Source: JAAXKN01 sp050258415 (GTDB lineage: Bacteria; Bacteroidota; Ignavibacteria; Ignavibacteriales; SURF-24). From it: a DNA stretch of 5,967 nt. Under the pieces are notes generated by a model. The model was not told the origin of the DNA. It saw nothing but the letters and a program-made list of their open reading frames with translations, and made no database searches. This document shows, piece by piece, positions 1-5,633 of the stretch. Within the stretch, counting starts at the first letter, position 1. Each line of letters starts with the position of its first letter. The position numbers and the translations under genes are program-made. The stretch covers positions 1 through 5,967 of the forward strand of contig JBLMYS010000081.1 in assembly GCA_050258415.1 (NCBI GenBank), written 5' to 3'.

Positions 1-708
1 ATGTTCGGCTATAAGGCGGGAGCCTTTACGGGGGCCGTGAAGAACAAGAAAGGGCTCTTTGAGGAAGCAGACAAAGGAACGCTTCTATTGGATGAAATCG
101 GGGAGCTGGACGTATCGCTTCAGGCAAAACTCTTGAGAGTCCTGGAGACCAATTCCTTCATAAAGCAGGGGGATACAAAGACGACGAATGTGGATGTAAG
201 GATCATTGCGGCTACAAACAGGAATATTGAGGAAGAGGTGGCAAAAGGCAATTTCAGAAAGGATCTTTACTACAGGCTGAGCGTGCTTAAGCTGGAAATT
301 CCATCCTTAAGGGACAGAAGGGAGGATATAGTGCCTCTCATACATTCATTTATCAGGTACTTCAGCGCCAGGCTGAATAAAACGGTTAGCGAAGTAGAGC
401 CTGAATTTTTGGAGAAGCTTAAGCAGTATAATTTTCCCGGGAATATCAGGGAGCTGAGAAATATAGTTGAGCGCGCGGTTATTATAAGCGAAGGGGGCAG
501 GCTGAAGGCCTCTTATCTTCCGAAGGAAGTAATATTCAGCGTGCCATCTCAGACGGGGAAAGAAAGCGCAAGGACCCTGGATGAATTTGAAAGGCAGCAC
601 ATTCTAGATGCCTTAAATCAGGCAGGCGGAAACAAGCAGAAGGCCTCGGAAATGCTGGGCATTGGCCTAACGACACTTTACAGAAAGCTCCAGCAGTACG
701 GGTTATAA
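1..708 (+). CDS. Sigma-54-dependent transcriptional activator (NtrC family), C-terminal part, 5' truncated by window edge
   Basis: This is a bacterial enhancer-binding protein that uses ATP hydrolysis to open promoters held by sigma-54 RNA polymerase. The visible 235 residues hold GAFTGA (7-12, the sigma-54 contact loop), Walker B LLLDEI (28-33), sensor I ATNRN (71-75), the arginine-finger region FRKDLYYRL (85-93) and sensor II PGNIREL (146-152). A Fis-type helix-turn-helix covers about 194-235 and ends in TTLYRKLQQYG. The first ATG is almost certainly internal: in this family the residues just before GAFTGA are E-L/M-FGxxxGAFTGA, and Walker A and any N-terminal receiver, PAS or GAF domain must lie upstream, outside the window. 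Its signal and partner kinase therefore cannot be read. It stops 143 bp before a strong terminator, so it is probably transcribed separately from kdp. Family assignment is certain; its target genes are unknown. It could be a two-component NtrC-type regulator or a one-component sensor. Confidence 0.96.
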   Translation: MFGYKAGAFTGAVKNKKGLFEEADKGTLLLDEIGELDVSLQAKLLRVLETNSFIKQGDTKTTNVDVRIIAATNRNIEEEVAKGNFRKDLYYRLSVLKLEIPSLRDRREDIVPLIHSFIRYFSARLNKTVSEVEPEFLEKLKQYNFPGNIRELRNIVERAVIISEGGRLKASYLPKEVIFSVPSQTGKESARTLDEFERQHILDALNQAGGNKQKASEMLGIGLTTLYRKLQQYGL

Positions 709-712
709 AGCG

Positions 713-743
713 CAGGGCAGTTGCCTTTAGGTCCTCTGCCCTG
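713..743 (+). repeat. 8-bp inverted repeat just after the regulator gene
   Basis: CAGGGCAG (713-720) pairs perfectly with CTGCCCTG (736-743) across a 15-nt loop, starting 5 nt after the regulator stop codon. No T-run follows, so it is not a canonical intrinsic terminator. It could be an mRNA 3'-end stabilising hairpin, a weak first terminator or a protein-binding dyad. Confidence 0.45.
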
Positions 744-773
744 GGTACAACCATCCATACAAATCATTTATAA

Positions 774-804
774 TTTTCATTTCGAGAGCCGGGTTTTCAT
801 TTCG
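774..804 (+). repeat. Tandem 11-bp direct repeat, 20-bp period
   Basis: TTTTCATTTCG occurs at 774-784 and again, identically, at 794-804, so the copies are exactly 20 bp apart, about two helical turns, on the same DNA face. The second copy lies inside a dyad: CGGGTT (790-795) and AACCCG (807-812), with an 11-bp spacer. The arrangement resembles a regulator binding region more than coding debris; no ORF of note crosses it. Which protein binds, if any, is not visible. It lies about 110-140 bp upstream of the possible kdp transcription start. Confidence 0.5.
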
Positions 805-851
805 GCAACCCGAACACCAGGAAACAGTTAATAACACCTAAATTTAAGACC

Positions 852-878
852 AAAAGCCTGAGAATTCAGGCTTTTTTT
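852..878 (+). terminator. Rho-independent terminator between the regulator gene and the kdp operon
   Basis: A perfect 10-bp stem, AAAAGCCTGA (852-861) with TCAGGCTTTT (866-875), closes a GAAT tetraloop. The T-tract runs 872-878, its first four Ts being part of the stem. This is a textbook intrinsic terminator for + strand transcription. It separates the regulator's transcript, or a short transcript starting near 781, from the kdp operon, which therefore needs its own promoter after 878. The A-run on the left side is only 4 nt, so termination in the opposite direction would be weak. Confidence 0.92.
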
Positions 879-896
879 ATGCCAAATAGTTGGCAT
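879..896 (+). promoter_or_regulatory. Perfect 7-bp inverted repeat, candidate operator
   Basis: ATGCCAA (879-885) and TTGGCAT (890-896) form a perfect dyad around ATAG, directly after the terminator's T-tract and immediately before the promoter-like sequences of the kdp operon. Its right arm supplies both the TTGGCA -35-like hexamer and the TGG of the sigma-54-like -24 element, so a bound protein would cover the promoter. No known KdpE consensus was recognised. It may also form a small RNA hairpin, but its place outside the expected transcript favours a DNA site. Confidence 0.45.
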
Positions 897-915
897 GTAA
901 TTGGATTTCTATAAT
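890..915 (+). promoter_or_regulatory. Candidate sigma-70 promoter of the kdp operon (suboptimal spacing)
   Basis: A perfect TATAAT lies at 910-915 and a one-mismatch -35 hexamer, TTGGCA, at 890-895. The spacer is only 14 bp, well below the usual 16-18, and no extended -10 TG is present. Initiation near 922 would cut into the strong Shine-Dalgarno-like sequence at 919-924. The placement, after the terminator and before the first operon gene, is right for the kdp promoter, but the spacing makes activity uncertain, perhaps activator-dependent. Confidence 0.35.
891..905 (+). promoter_or_regulatory. Degenerate sigma-54-like -24/-12 element
   Basis: TGGCATG (891-897) matches the -24 consensus TGGCACG with one change. 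Exactly 12 bp after the first G of the GG pair comes a G (904), followed by A where the -12 element needs C: TGGA is read instead of TTGC. The -24 half is good and the -12 half poor. If used, transcription would start near 917, leaving the whole AAAGGAGG sequence in the mRNA. The neighbouring sigma-54 activator gene makes this worth recording; the sequence alone does not prove it. Confidence 0.25.
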
Positions 916-916
916 T

Positions 917-945
917 AAAGGAGGGGAGAAAAAGATCATTCTCCT
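917..945 (+). promoter_or_regulatory. Strong Shine-Dalgarno followed by a leader hairpin
   Basis: AAAGGAGG (917-924) is a near-perfect anti-SD complement, yet no ATG, GTG or TTG lies at a usable distance: the first ATG (955) is 30 nt beyond it. Between them GGAGAA (925-930) pairs with TTCTCC (939-944) over an 8-nt loop, extendable by a G-U pair (924/945). If the hairpin forms, the SD is brought to about 9-10 unpaired nt from the ATG at 955. Alternatively the SD is vestigial and a second site, GAGG (957-960), serves the in-frame ATG at 967. Confidence 0.4.
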
Positions 946-954
946 GAAAAAATC

Positions 955-1053
955 ATGAGGTGCAAAATGTTAATGTGTCTTCTAATGCTGGTTCTTGGCC
1001 TGGCGCTGTTTTATATAAACATCAGGTTCATCGGCTTTTTTGACAAAATGTAA
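955..1053 (+). CDS. Unrecognised single-helix membrane micropeptide preceding kdpF
   Basis: The ORF encodes 32 residues from ATG 955, or 28 from the in-frame ATG 967, and ends in TAA. The 967 start has a GAGG ribosome site 6 nt upstream (957-960); the 955 start would rely on the SD-plus-hairpin arrangement at 917-945. The product is one hydrophobic helix (a Met/Leu-rich segment, then LGLALFYINI) with a short tail, RFIGFFDKM, that carries one Arg, one Asp and one Lys. It stops 20 bp before kdpF and sits in the leader of the same transcript. Like KdpF it has a Gly mid-helix followed by an aromatic/Ile-rich end, so it could be a diverged KdpF paralogue, another small Kdp-complex subunit or a regulatory leader peptide. 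I do not recognise a named family. Its length is close to chance, but the composition, the ribosome site and the operon position support a real gene. Confidence 0.6.
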   Translation: MRCKMLMCLLMLVLGLALFYINIRFIGFFDKM

Positions 1054-1073
1054 TTGACGGGAGAAAGAGAAAA

Positions 1074-1151
1074 ATGATAATACTTCTGATTCTTTGCTTT
1101 GCTGTAGGGATATATTTAACCTACGCTTTAATAAACCCGGAGAAATTTTAA
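1074..1151 (+). CDS. kdpF: KdpF, small accessory subunit of the Kdp K+-ATPase
   Basis: KdpF is a 25-residue hydrophobic peptide forming a single transmembrane helix; in E. coli it binds the KdpA/KdpB membrane part and stabilises the complex. The C-terminal stretch YALINPEKF closely matches the E. coli ending YALINAEAF, and the length is near the E. coli 29 residues, so the identification rests on both sequence and position directly before kdpA. The ATG at 1074 is preceded by GGGAG (1059-1063), about 10 nt away. The TAA at 1149-1151 overlaps the AAGGA ribosome site of kdpA, indicating tight coupling within one operon. Automated gene callers commonly miss genes of this size. Confidence 0.93.
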   Translation: MIILLILCFAVGIYLTYALINPEKF

Positions 1152-1163
1152 GGATATACTATT

Positions 1164-2855
1164 ATGAATACAGAGATCTTTGGAATTGCTGTAACATTCA
1201 TTCTTACTGTACTGTTAGCCTATCCGTTGGGGAAGTATATGGCAAAAGTATTTAAGGGTGAGAAAGTCTGGAGCGATATCTTTAAACCGCTGGAAAATTT
1301 AATTTTCAGGATCTCAGGAATTGATCCTGAAAAGCCCATGGACTGGAAAGAAGGCCTTAAGGCAATGCTTCTGCTTAACGTGGTTTTTTTCGTGTGGGTA
1401 TATGTGCTTTTGCTAATAAGGCATCCTTTCTTAAATCCTATGAATATTCCGGCTATGGAAGCCCCGCTTGCATTTAATACGGCTGCAAGTTTTGTCTCAA
1501 ATACGAATCTTCAGCACTATTCAGGTGAAACAGGCGCTTCATACTTTACACAGATATTTCTTCTTATGTTCATGCAGTTTGTAAGTGCCGCTACAGGTAT
1601 TGCCGCTCTTGCAATGCTCTTTAAGGGCCTGGTACAAAGGCAGATGAGTGATCTGGGGAATTTCTACAGCCTTGTGGTAAAAAGCACCACCAGAATACTT
1701 CTCCCTTTCTCTATTGTTGTTGCCGTTATCTTATTGTTAAACGGTGTTCCAATGACATTTAACGGTGCACAAAAAATAATTACGCTGCAGGGTGACATGG
1801 TACGCGTGGCTACGGGGCCTGCTGCCGGCATGGTGGCTATAAAGCAATTAGGAACAAACGGCGGCGGATTTTTTGGAGTAAATTCAGCTCACCCGCTGGA
1901 AAATCCTAATTACCTGACCAATATGGTTGAGAATATTTCCATACTAGTAATTGCATTAGGGCTGGTTTTTTCTTTCGGGTTTTATCTTGAGAAAAAGAAA
2001 CTGGGAAATATTTTCTTTAGTGTAATGGCTGCAATAATGTTTTTATTCCTTTTTCTTACAGTCAAATGGGAAACTGAAGGAAATCCGGAACTAAAAGCCA
2101 TGGGGATCTCACAACAGCAGGCCTCGAACATGGAAGGCAAGGAAGTGCGTTTCGGTCCTGCGGCTTCAGCTTATTGGGGGGTTACAACAACCTCGACGTC
2201 AAACGGTTCTGTAAACTCAATGCACGACAGTTTTATGCCTCTTTCAGGCGGAGTTCTGATCTTAGACATGATGATAAACTCAATCTTCGGGGGCGTAGGG
2301 GTTGGATTTCTAAACTTTTTTATTTACCTGGTCATTGCGGTTTTTATTGCAGGACTGATGGTTGGCCGCACGCCTGAGCTTCTGGGCAAGAAAATAGAAG
2401 CCAGGGAGGTAAAGATAGCTGCAGTAGTTCTTTTGCTTCATCCTTTTCTAATACTTCTGGGAACGGCAATATCTTCACACATTGCTTCAATAAATACAAA
2501 GACAGGGTGGATAACCAATCCTGGCTATCACGGCTTCACCGAGATGCTTTACGAATTTTCATCCGCCTCGGCAAATAACGGTTCTGAATTTGCAGGGCTT
2601 AACGCAAATACTTATTACTGGAACATTATAGACGGGGTAGTAATGCTTTTGGCCAGGTTTATTCCGATAATCGGACCGGTTGCAATTGCAGGACAACTAG
2701 CCAGGAAGAAGAAGATCCCCGAATCAGCAGGGACTCTCAGGATCGACAGCCTGACATTCGGCGTTGTATTGATTGCAGTAATTGCAATAGTTTCAGCTTT
2801 ATCATTTTTCCCTGCATTGGCCGTTGGCCCGATTGCAGAATATTTTTCAATGTAA
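1164..2855 (+). CDS. kdpA: KdpA, K+-binding and translocating subunit of the Kdp ATPase
   Basis: KdpA is the channel-like inner-membrane subunit that selects K+ with high affinity; it belongs to the SKT superfamily with four pseudo-repeated pore loops. All four filter regions are visible: SNTNLQH (112-118), GTNGGG (230-235), TSTSNGSV (343-350) and SASANNGS (467-474). Q117 corresponds to E. coli Q116, a residue whose change lowers K+ affinity. About ten hydrophobic segments alternate with short loops, and the N-terminus enters a helix directly, as is usual for the family. At 563 residues it matches the E. coli length (557), so it is full-length. The ATG at 1164 has AAGGA (1150-1154) 9 nt upstream and lies 12 bp after kdpF. 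kdpB follows after 19 bp, consistent with one transcript. No frameshift or missing key residue was seen. Confidence 0.98.
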   Translation: MNTEIFGIAVTFILTVLLAYPLGKYMAKVFKGEKVWSDIFKPLENLIFRISGIDPEKPMDWKEGLKAMLLLNVVFFVWVYVLLLIRHPFLNPMNIPAMEAPLAFNTAASFVSNTNLQHYSGETGASYFTQIFLLMFMQFVSAATGIAALAMLFKGLVQRQMSDLGNFYSLVVKSTTRILLPFSIVVAVILLLNGVPMTFNGAQKIITLQGDMVRVATGPAAGMVAIKQLGTNGGGFFGVNSAHPLENPNYLTNMVENISILVIALGLVFSFGFYLEKKKLGNIFFSVMAAIMFLFLFLTVKWETEGNPELKAMGISQQQASNMEGKEVRFGPAASAYWGVTTTSTSNGSVNSMHDSFMPLSGGVLILDMMINSIFGGVGVGFLNFFIYLVIAVFIAGLMVGRTPELLGKKIEAREVKIAAVVLLLHPFLILLGTAISSHIASINTKTGWITNPGYHGFTEMLYEFSSASANNGSEFAGLNANTYYWNIIDGVVMLLARFIPIIGPVAIAGQLARKKKIPESAGTLRIDSLTFGVVLIAVIAIVSALSFFPALAVGPIAEYFSM

Positions 2856-2874
2856 GCATTTAATTGGTGAAAAT

Positions 2875-4932
2875 ATGGCAAAAAGAAAAAAATCCGCAAA
2901 GTTATTTGAACCCGAAATATTAAGTGCCGCGTTCAAAGAATCCTTTGTTAAATATAACCCTGCTCTAATGATGAAGAATCCCGTAATGTTTACGGTAGAA
3001 ATAGGCACCTTTGTTATGCTTGCAGTTACAATAATAACTGCGTTTAATCCTGAAAGCGGGCAGGGAAGCTTCCTTTATAATTTAATTATCACATTGTTAC
3101 TCTTTCTTACAAACCTCTTTGGGAATTTTGCCGAGGCAATTGCAGAGGCCAGGGGGAAAGCACAGGCGGTTTCACTGAGGAAAACAAGGGAAGTAACACC
3201 GGCAAATCTAGCCTTACCTACGGGAGAAGTAAAACTGATAAACTCCTCAGAACTAAAGAAAGGAGACGTATTTGTAGTATCGGCCGGAGAGACGATTCCT
3301 GCAGACGGCGAGATAATTGAGGGACTGGCTTCAATTGATGAATCTACAATTACCGGCGAATCGGCTCCCGTAATCAGGGAAGCCGGCACCGATCACTCAG
3401 GCGTTGTAGGCGGAACAAGAGTCTTGTCAGATAGAATTAAGGTACAGGCAACAAGTAATCCCGGTGAAACCTTCCTGGACAAAATGATAGCACTGGTTGA
3501 AGGGGCAAGCAGGAAAAAGACCCCGAATGAAATAGCGCTTACAATTCTTCTTGCAGGCTTTACAATAGTATTCCTGATGGTTACAGCAACACTCGAGCCT
3601 TTTGCTGAATATTCAAAAACGGCAATAACCATTGCGGCGCTGGTTTCATTATTTGTCTGCCTTATTCCAACTACCATTGGTGCTTTGCTCTCGGCAATCG
3701 GCATTGCCGGCATGGACAGGGCCTTGAGGGCAAACGTCATATCAAAGTCGGGCAAAGCTGTTGAAAACGCGGGAGACATTGATACCGTACTGCTGGATAA
3801 GACAGGCACAATTACAGTCGGCAACCGCAAGGCTACAAATTTTTATCCGGTAGACGGCGTTTCAAAAGAAGAGTTCATCCGTTACTGCCTCCTTAGCTCA
3901 ATGGCCGACTCGACGCCGGAAGGGAAATCGATACTTGAGCTTGGCGAAAAAAATAACATTAAAATAAATGAAAAGGACGTACAGGGGGCCAGGTTTACAA
4001 AATTTTCCGCTGAGACCAGGATGAGCGGGATTGACCTGCCGGGCGGTACAGAAATCAGAAAGGGTGCCTGGGAGGCTATTAAGGCAATGTCCAATAGCCA
4101 GTATTCTTTTAACTCTAAAGCAGAAATTGAAGAAATAGAAAAGAATGTAAGGCACATAGCTGAAAACGGGGGCACGCCGCTGGCAGTGGCTGTTGACCAT
4201 AAAGCCCTGGGAGCCATACAGCTGGAAGATATCATTAAACCCGGTATTCAGGAACGCTTTGAACGTTTAAGAAAGATGGGAGTTAAGACCGTAATGGTTA
4301 CCGGGGATAACCCGCTGACGGCTAAATACATTGCAAACAAGGCCGGAGTTGACGACTTTATTGCAGAGGCAAAGCCCGAGGACAAGCTTAGATACATAAG
4401 GGAAGAACAGAAATCAGGAAAGCTGGTTGCAATGATGGGCGACGGCACAAATGACGCCCCGGCCCTAGCACAGGCCGACGTAGCCGTAGCAATGAATACA
4501 GGAACACAGGCAGCCAAAGAAGCAGCCAATATGGTTGATCTGGATAACGACCCGACAAAACTTCTGGAAGTAATTGAAATCGGTAAACAGATGCTTATTA
4601 CAAGAGGCAATGTTACAACATTCTCACTTGCAAACGATGTTGCAAAATACTTTGCAATTATTCCCGGCATATTTGCGGCTGCAATTCCGGGCCTTAACGC
4701 GCTTAATATAATGCACCTGGGCTCATCTGAATCAGCAATACTTTCAGCAGTTATATTTAATGCACTCGTAATACCGGCACTAATTCCGCTGGCACTAAAA
4801 GGTGTAAAGTATAAAGCTATCGGGGCCACAGCGATGTTAAGAAGGAACCTTTTCATTTATGGCCTGGGCGGAATTATTTCTCCTTTTATTGGGATCAAAT
4901 TGATAGATATAGTAATCAGCTTGTTCTTCTGA
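2875..4932 (+). CDS. kdpB: KdpB, catalytic P-type ATPase subunit of the Kdp K+ pump
   Basis: KdpB is the P1A-type ATPase that hydrolyses ATP to drive K+ taken in through KdpA. The 685 residues (E. coli 682) show, in order: the actuator-domain TGES (160-163), the M4 proline motif CLIPTT (262-267), the phosphorylation site DKTGTIT (308-314; Asp308 is E. coli D307), the nucleotide-binding KFSAETRMSG region (376-385) with IRKG (394-397), the hinge TGDNP (476-480), GDGTND (522-527), and the M5 FSLANDVAKYF segment with Asp588 and Lys591 (E. coli D583 and K586, the coupling pair). Ser163 of TGES matches the serine whose phosphorylation shuts down E. coli KdpB. An upstream in-frame ATG at 2824 was rejected because it overlaps the end of kdpA and adds an atypical 17-residue tail. 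ATG 2875 has GGTG (2866-2869) just upstream and gives the family-typical start MAKRKK. The gene ends in TGA and looks intact. Confidence 0.98.
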   Translation: MAKRKKSAKLFEPEILSAAFKESFVKYNPALMMKNPVMFTVEIGTFVMLAVTIITAFNPESGQGSFLYNLIITLLLFLTNLFGNFAEAIAEARGKAQAVSLRKTREVTPANLALPTGEVKLINSSELKKGDVFVVSAGETIPADGEIIEGLASIDESTITGESAPVIREAGTDHSGVVGGTRVLSDRIKVQATSNPGETFLDKMIALVEGASRKKTPNEIALTILLAGFTIVFLMVTATLEPFAEYSKTAITIAALVSLFVCLIPTTIGALLSAIGIAGMDRALRANVISKSGKAVENAGDIDTVLLDKTGTITVGNRKATNFYPVDGVSKEEFIRYCLLSSMADSTPEGKSILELGEKNNIKINEKDVQGARFTKFSAETRMSGIDLPGGTEIRKGAWEAIKAMSNSQYSFNSKAEIEEIEKNVRHIAENGGTPLAVAVDHKALGAIQLEDIIKPGIQERFERLRKMGVKTVMVTGDNPLTAKYIANKAGVDDFIAEAKPEDKLRYIREEQKSGKLVAMMGDGTNDAPALAQADVAVAMNTGTQAAKEAANMVDLDNDPTKLLEVIEIGKQMLITRGNVTTFSLANDVAKYFAIIPGIFAAAIPGLNALNIMHLGSSESAILSAVIFNALVIPALIPLALKGVKYKAIGATAMLRRNLFIYGLGGIISPFIGIKLIDIVISLFF

Positions 4933-5008
4933 TTTGTGTAAGGCGCTGAGTATTGTCTTCTGAGCTTAAGTTAAAAATCATCAATAATTGAAAAAACAGA
5001 TAAGAAAA
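4933..5008 (+). other. kdpB-kdpC spacer, longer than the other gaps in the operon
   Basis: This 76-bp AT-rich gap contrasts with the 12- and 19-bp gaps earlier in the operon. No terminator hairpin with a T-run and no convincing promoter is visible, so kdpC is most likely cotranscribed. A palindromic CTTAAG (4965-4970) is the only small symmetry noticed. Confidence 0.5.
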
Positions 5009-5575
5009 ATGAAAACATTACGAAATATATTAGGCATGCATTTTACACTTCTAATTCTTTGCAGCATAATATTTCCTTTTATCATATGGGCAATAGCGCA
5101 GCTGTTTCCATCTGCGGCTGAAGGCTTCCCGATCCTGAAAGACGGAAAAATAATTGGCTTTGAAAACGTTGGGCAGAAATTTACCAAAGATAAGTATTTC
5201 CAGGGCCGCCCTTCTGCTTCCGGCTATAATGCCGCAGCTACCTCTGCAAGCAATATGGGCCCTACAAATCCATTTTACCTGAACGTAGTTAAAGCAAGAA
5301 TAGATACGTTTCTTGTTCATAATCCCGGAGTAAAGGTTTCGGATATTCCCGTTGAAATGGTAACCACCTCAGGCAGCGGTTTGGATCCTCATATTTCTCC
5401 AGAGGGCGCGCATATTCAGGTTAAAAGAATTTCACGGGTAAGAGGAATTCCGGAATACAAAGTAAAAGAGCTTGTGGAAGAATATAAAGAAAAACCGTTT
5501 CTGGGGCTTTTGGGTCCGGAACGCATTAATGTACTGAGGCTTAACCTGGCGCTTGATAAATTAGAGATAAAATAG
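5009..5575 (+). CDS. kdpC: KdpC, accessory subunit of the Kdp K+-ATPase
   Basis: KdpC is anchored by one N-terminal transmembrane helix (about residues 10-32), with the rest of the protein outside the cytoplasm; it is required for assembly and high-affinity transport and contacts the KdpA pore entrance. Family signatures seen are YFQGRPSA (63-70), SGSGLDPHISPEGA (121-134) and the C-terminal LNLALDKL (178-185). The ATG at 5009 gives 188 residues, against 190 in E. coli. An in-frame TTG at 4988 would add seven residues, MKKQIRK, but has no ribosome site and no family support. The ribosome site for 5009 is itself weak (AAGA, 5002-5005), so translation may be modest or coupled. It ends in TAG, and no terminator follows before the next ORF. 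It is complete. Confidence 0.96.
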   Translation: MKTLRNILGMHFTLLILCSIIFPFIIWAIAQLFPSAAEGFPILKDGKIIGFENVGQKFTKDKYFQGRPSASGYNAAATSASNMGPTNPFYLNVVKARIDTFLVHNPGVKVSDIPVEMVTTSGSGLDPHISPEGAHIQVKRISRVRGIPEYKVKELVEEYKEKPFLGLLGPERINVLRLNLALDKLEIK

Positions 5576-5606
5576 TTGAGAGTTCGAAGGTCTTCATTTA
5601 CTTATA

Positions 5607-5624
5607 TATAATTATTAACGGGAG
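5607..5624 (+). promoter_or_regulatory. AT-rich gap before the last ORF: TATAAT and ribosome site
   Basis: After kdpC comes a 58-bp gap (5576-5633). It contains a TATAAT hexamer (5607-5612) in an AT-rich tract without a recognisable -35, then GGGAG (5620-5624) 9 nt before the ATG at 5634. The ribosome site is convincing and supports that start. The promoter is weak evidence only, since a start near 5619 would leave the ribosome site at the very 5' end. No intrinsic terminator was found, so read-through from kdp is plausible. Confidence 0.35.
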
Positions 5625-5633
5625 ATATAAAAG

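Larger units (their letters stand above)
709..954 (+). other. Non-coding regulatory region between the regulator and the kdp operon
   Basis: No supportable gene is present here: the longest ATG frame worth noting, from 879, has only 11 codons and begins inside an inverted repeat. The region divides in two. Its left part (709-878) ends at the terminator and holds a dyad, the direct repeats and an isolated TATAAT (769-774). Its right part (879-954) holds the promoter-like elements and leader of the kdp operon. The individual sites are listed separately. Confidence 0.7.

Noticed and set aside
1..3. ATG at base 1 as the true start of the regulator
   Set aside because: The residues at the start are the conserved stretch leading into GAFTGA, so Walker A and upstream domains are missing. 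The gene must begin before the window.
879..914. 11-codon ORF from the ATG at 879
   Set aside because: It starts directly at the terminator T-tract inside an inverted repeat, has no ribosome site and is probably upstream of the transcription start.
709..954. Known riboswitch (for example the ydaO/c-di-AMP class) controlling kdp
   Set aside because: No conserved riboswitch core was recognised, and the space between the terminator and the first small ORF (about 75 nt) is too short for that class.
935..958. Seven-codon leader peptide from ATC 935 after the strong Shine-Dalgarno
   Set aside because: ATC is a very rare start codon and the frame is only seven codons. Its TGA overlaps the ATG at 955 (ATGA), which is suggestive of coupling, but the evidence is too thin to call it.
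2824..2874. N-terminal extension of KdpB from the ATG at 2824
   Set aside because: It overlaps the last 32 bases of kdpA in another frame and has no family match. ATG 2875 gives the normal KdpB start and length and has a nearby ribosome site.
4248..4856. Long reverse-strand open frame opposite kdpB
   Set aside because: It lies wholly within kdpB and its composition (rich in Ser, Ile, Ala) is that of an antisense shadow. It has no recognisable domain or independent ribosome site. The other reverse frames opposite kdpA, kdpB, kdpC and the regulator are dismissed on the same ground.
4988..5008. TTG start adding seven residues to KdpC
   Set aside because: No ribosome site precedes it. The ATG at 5009 gives the usual family length and a short cytoplasmic lead before the membrane helix.
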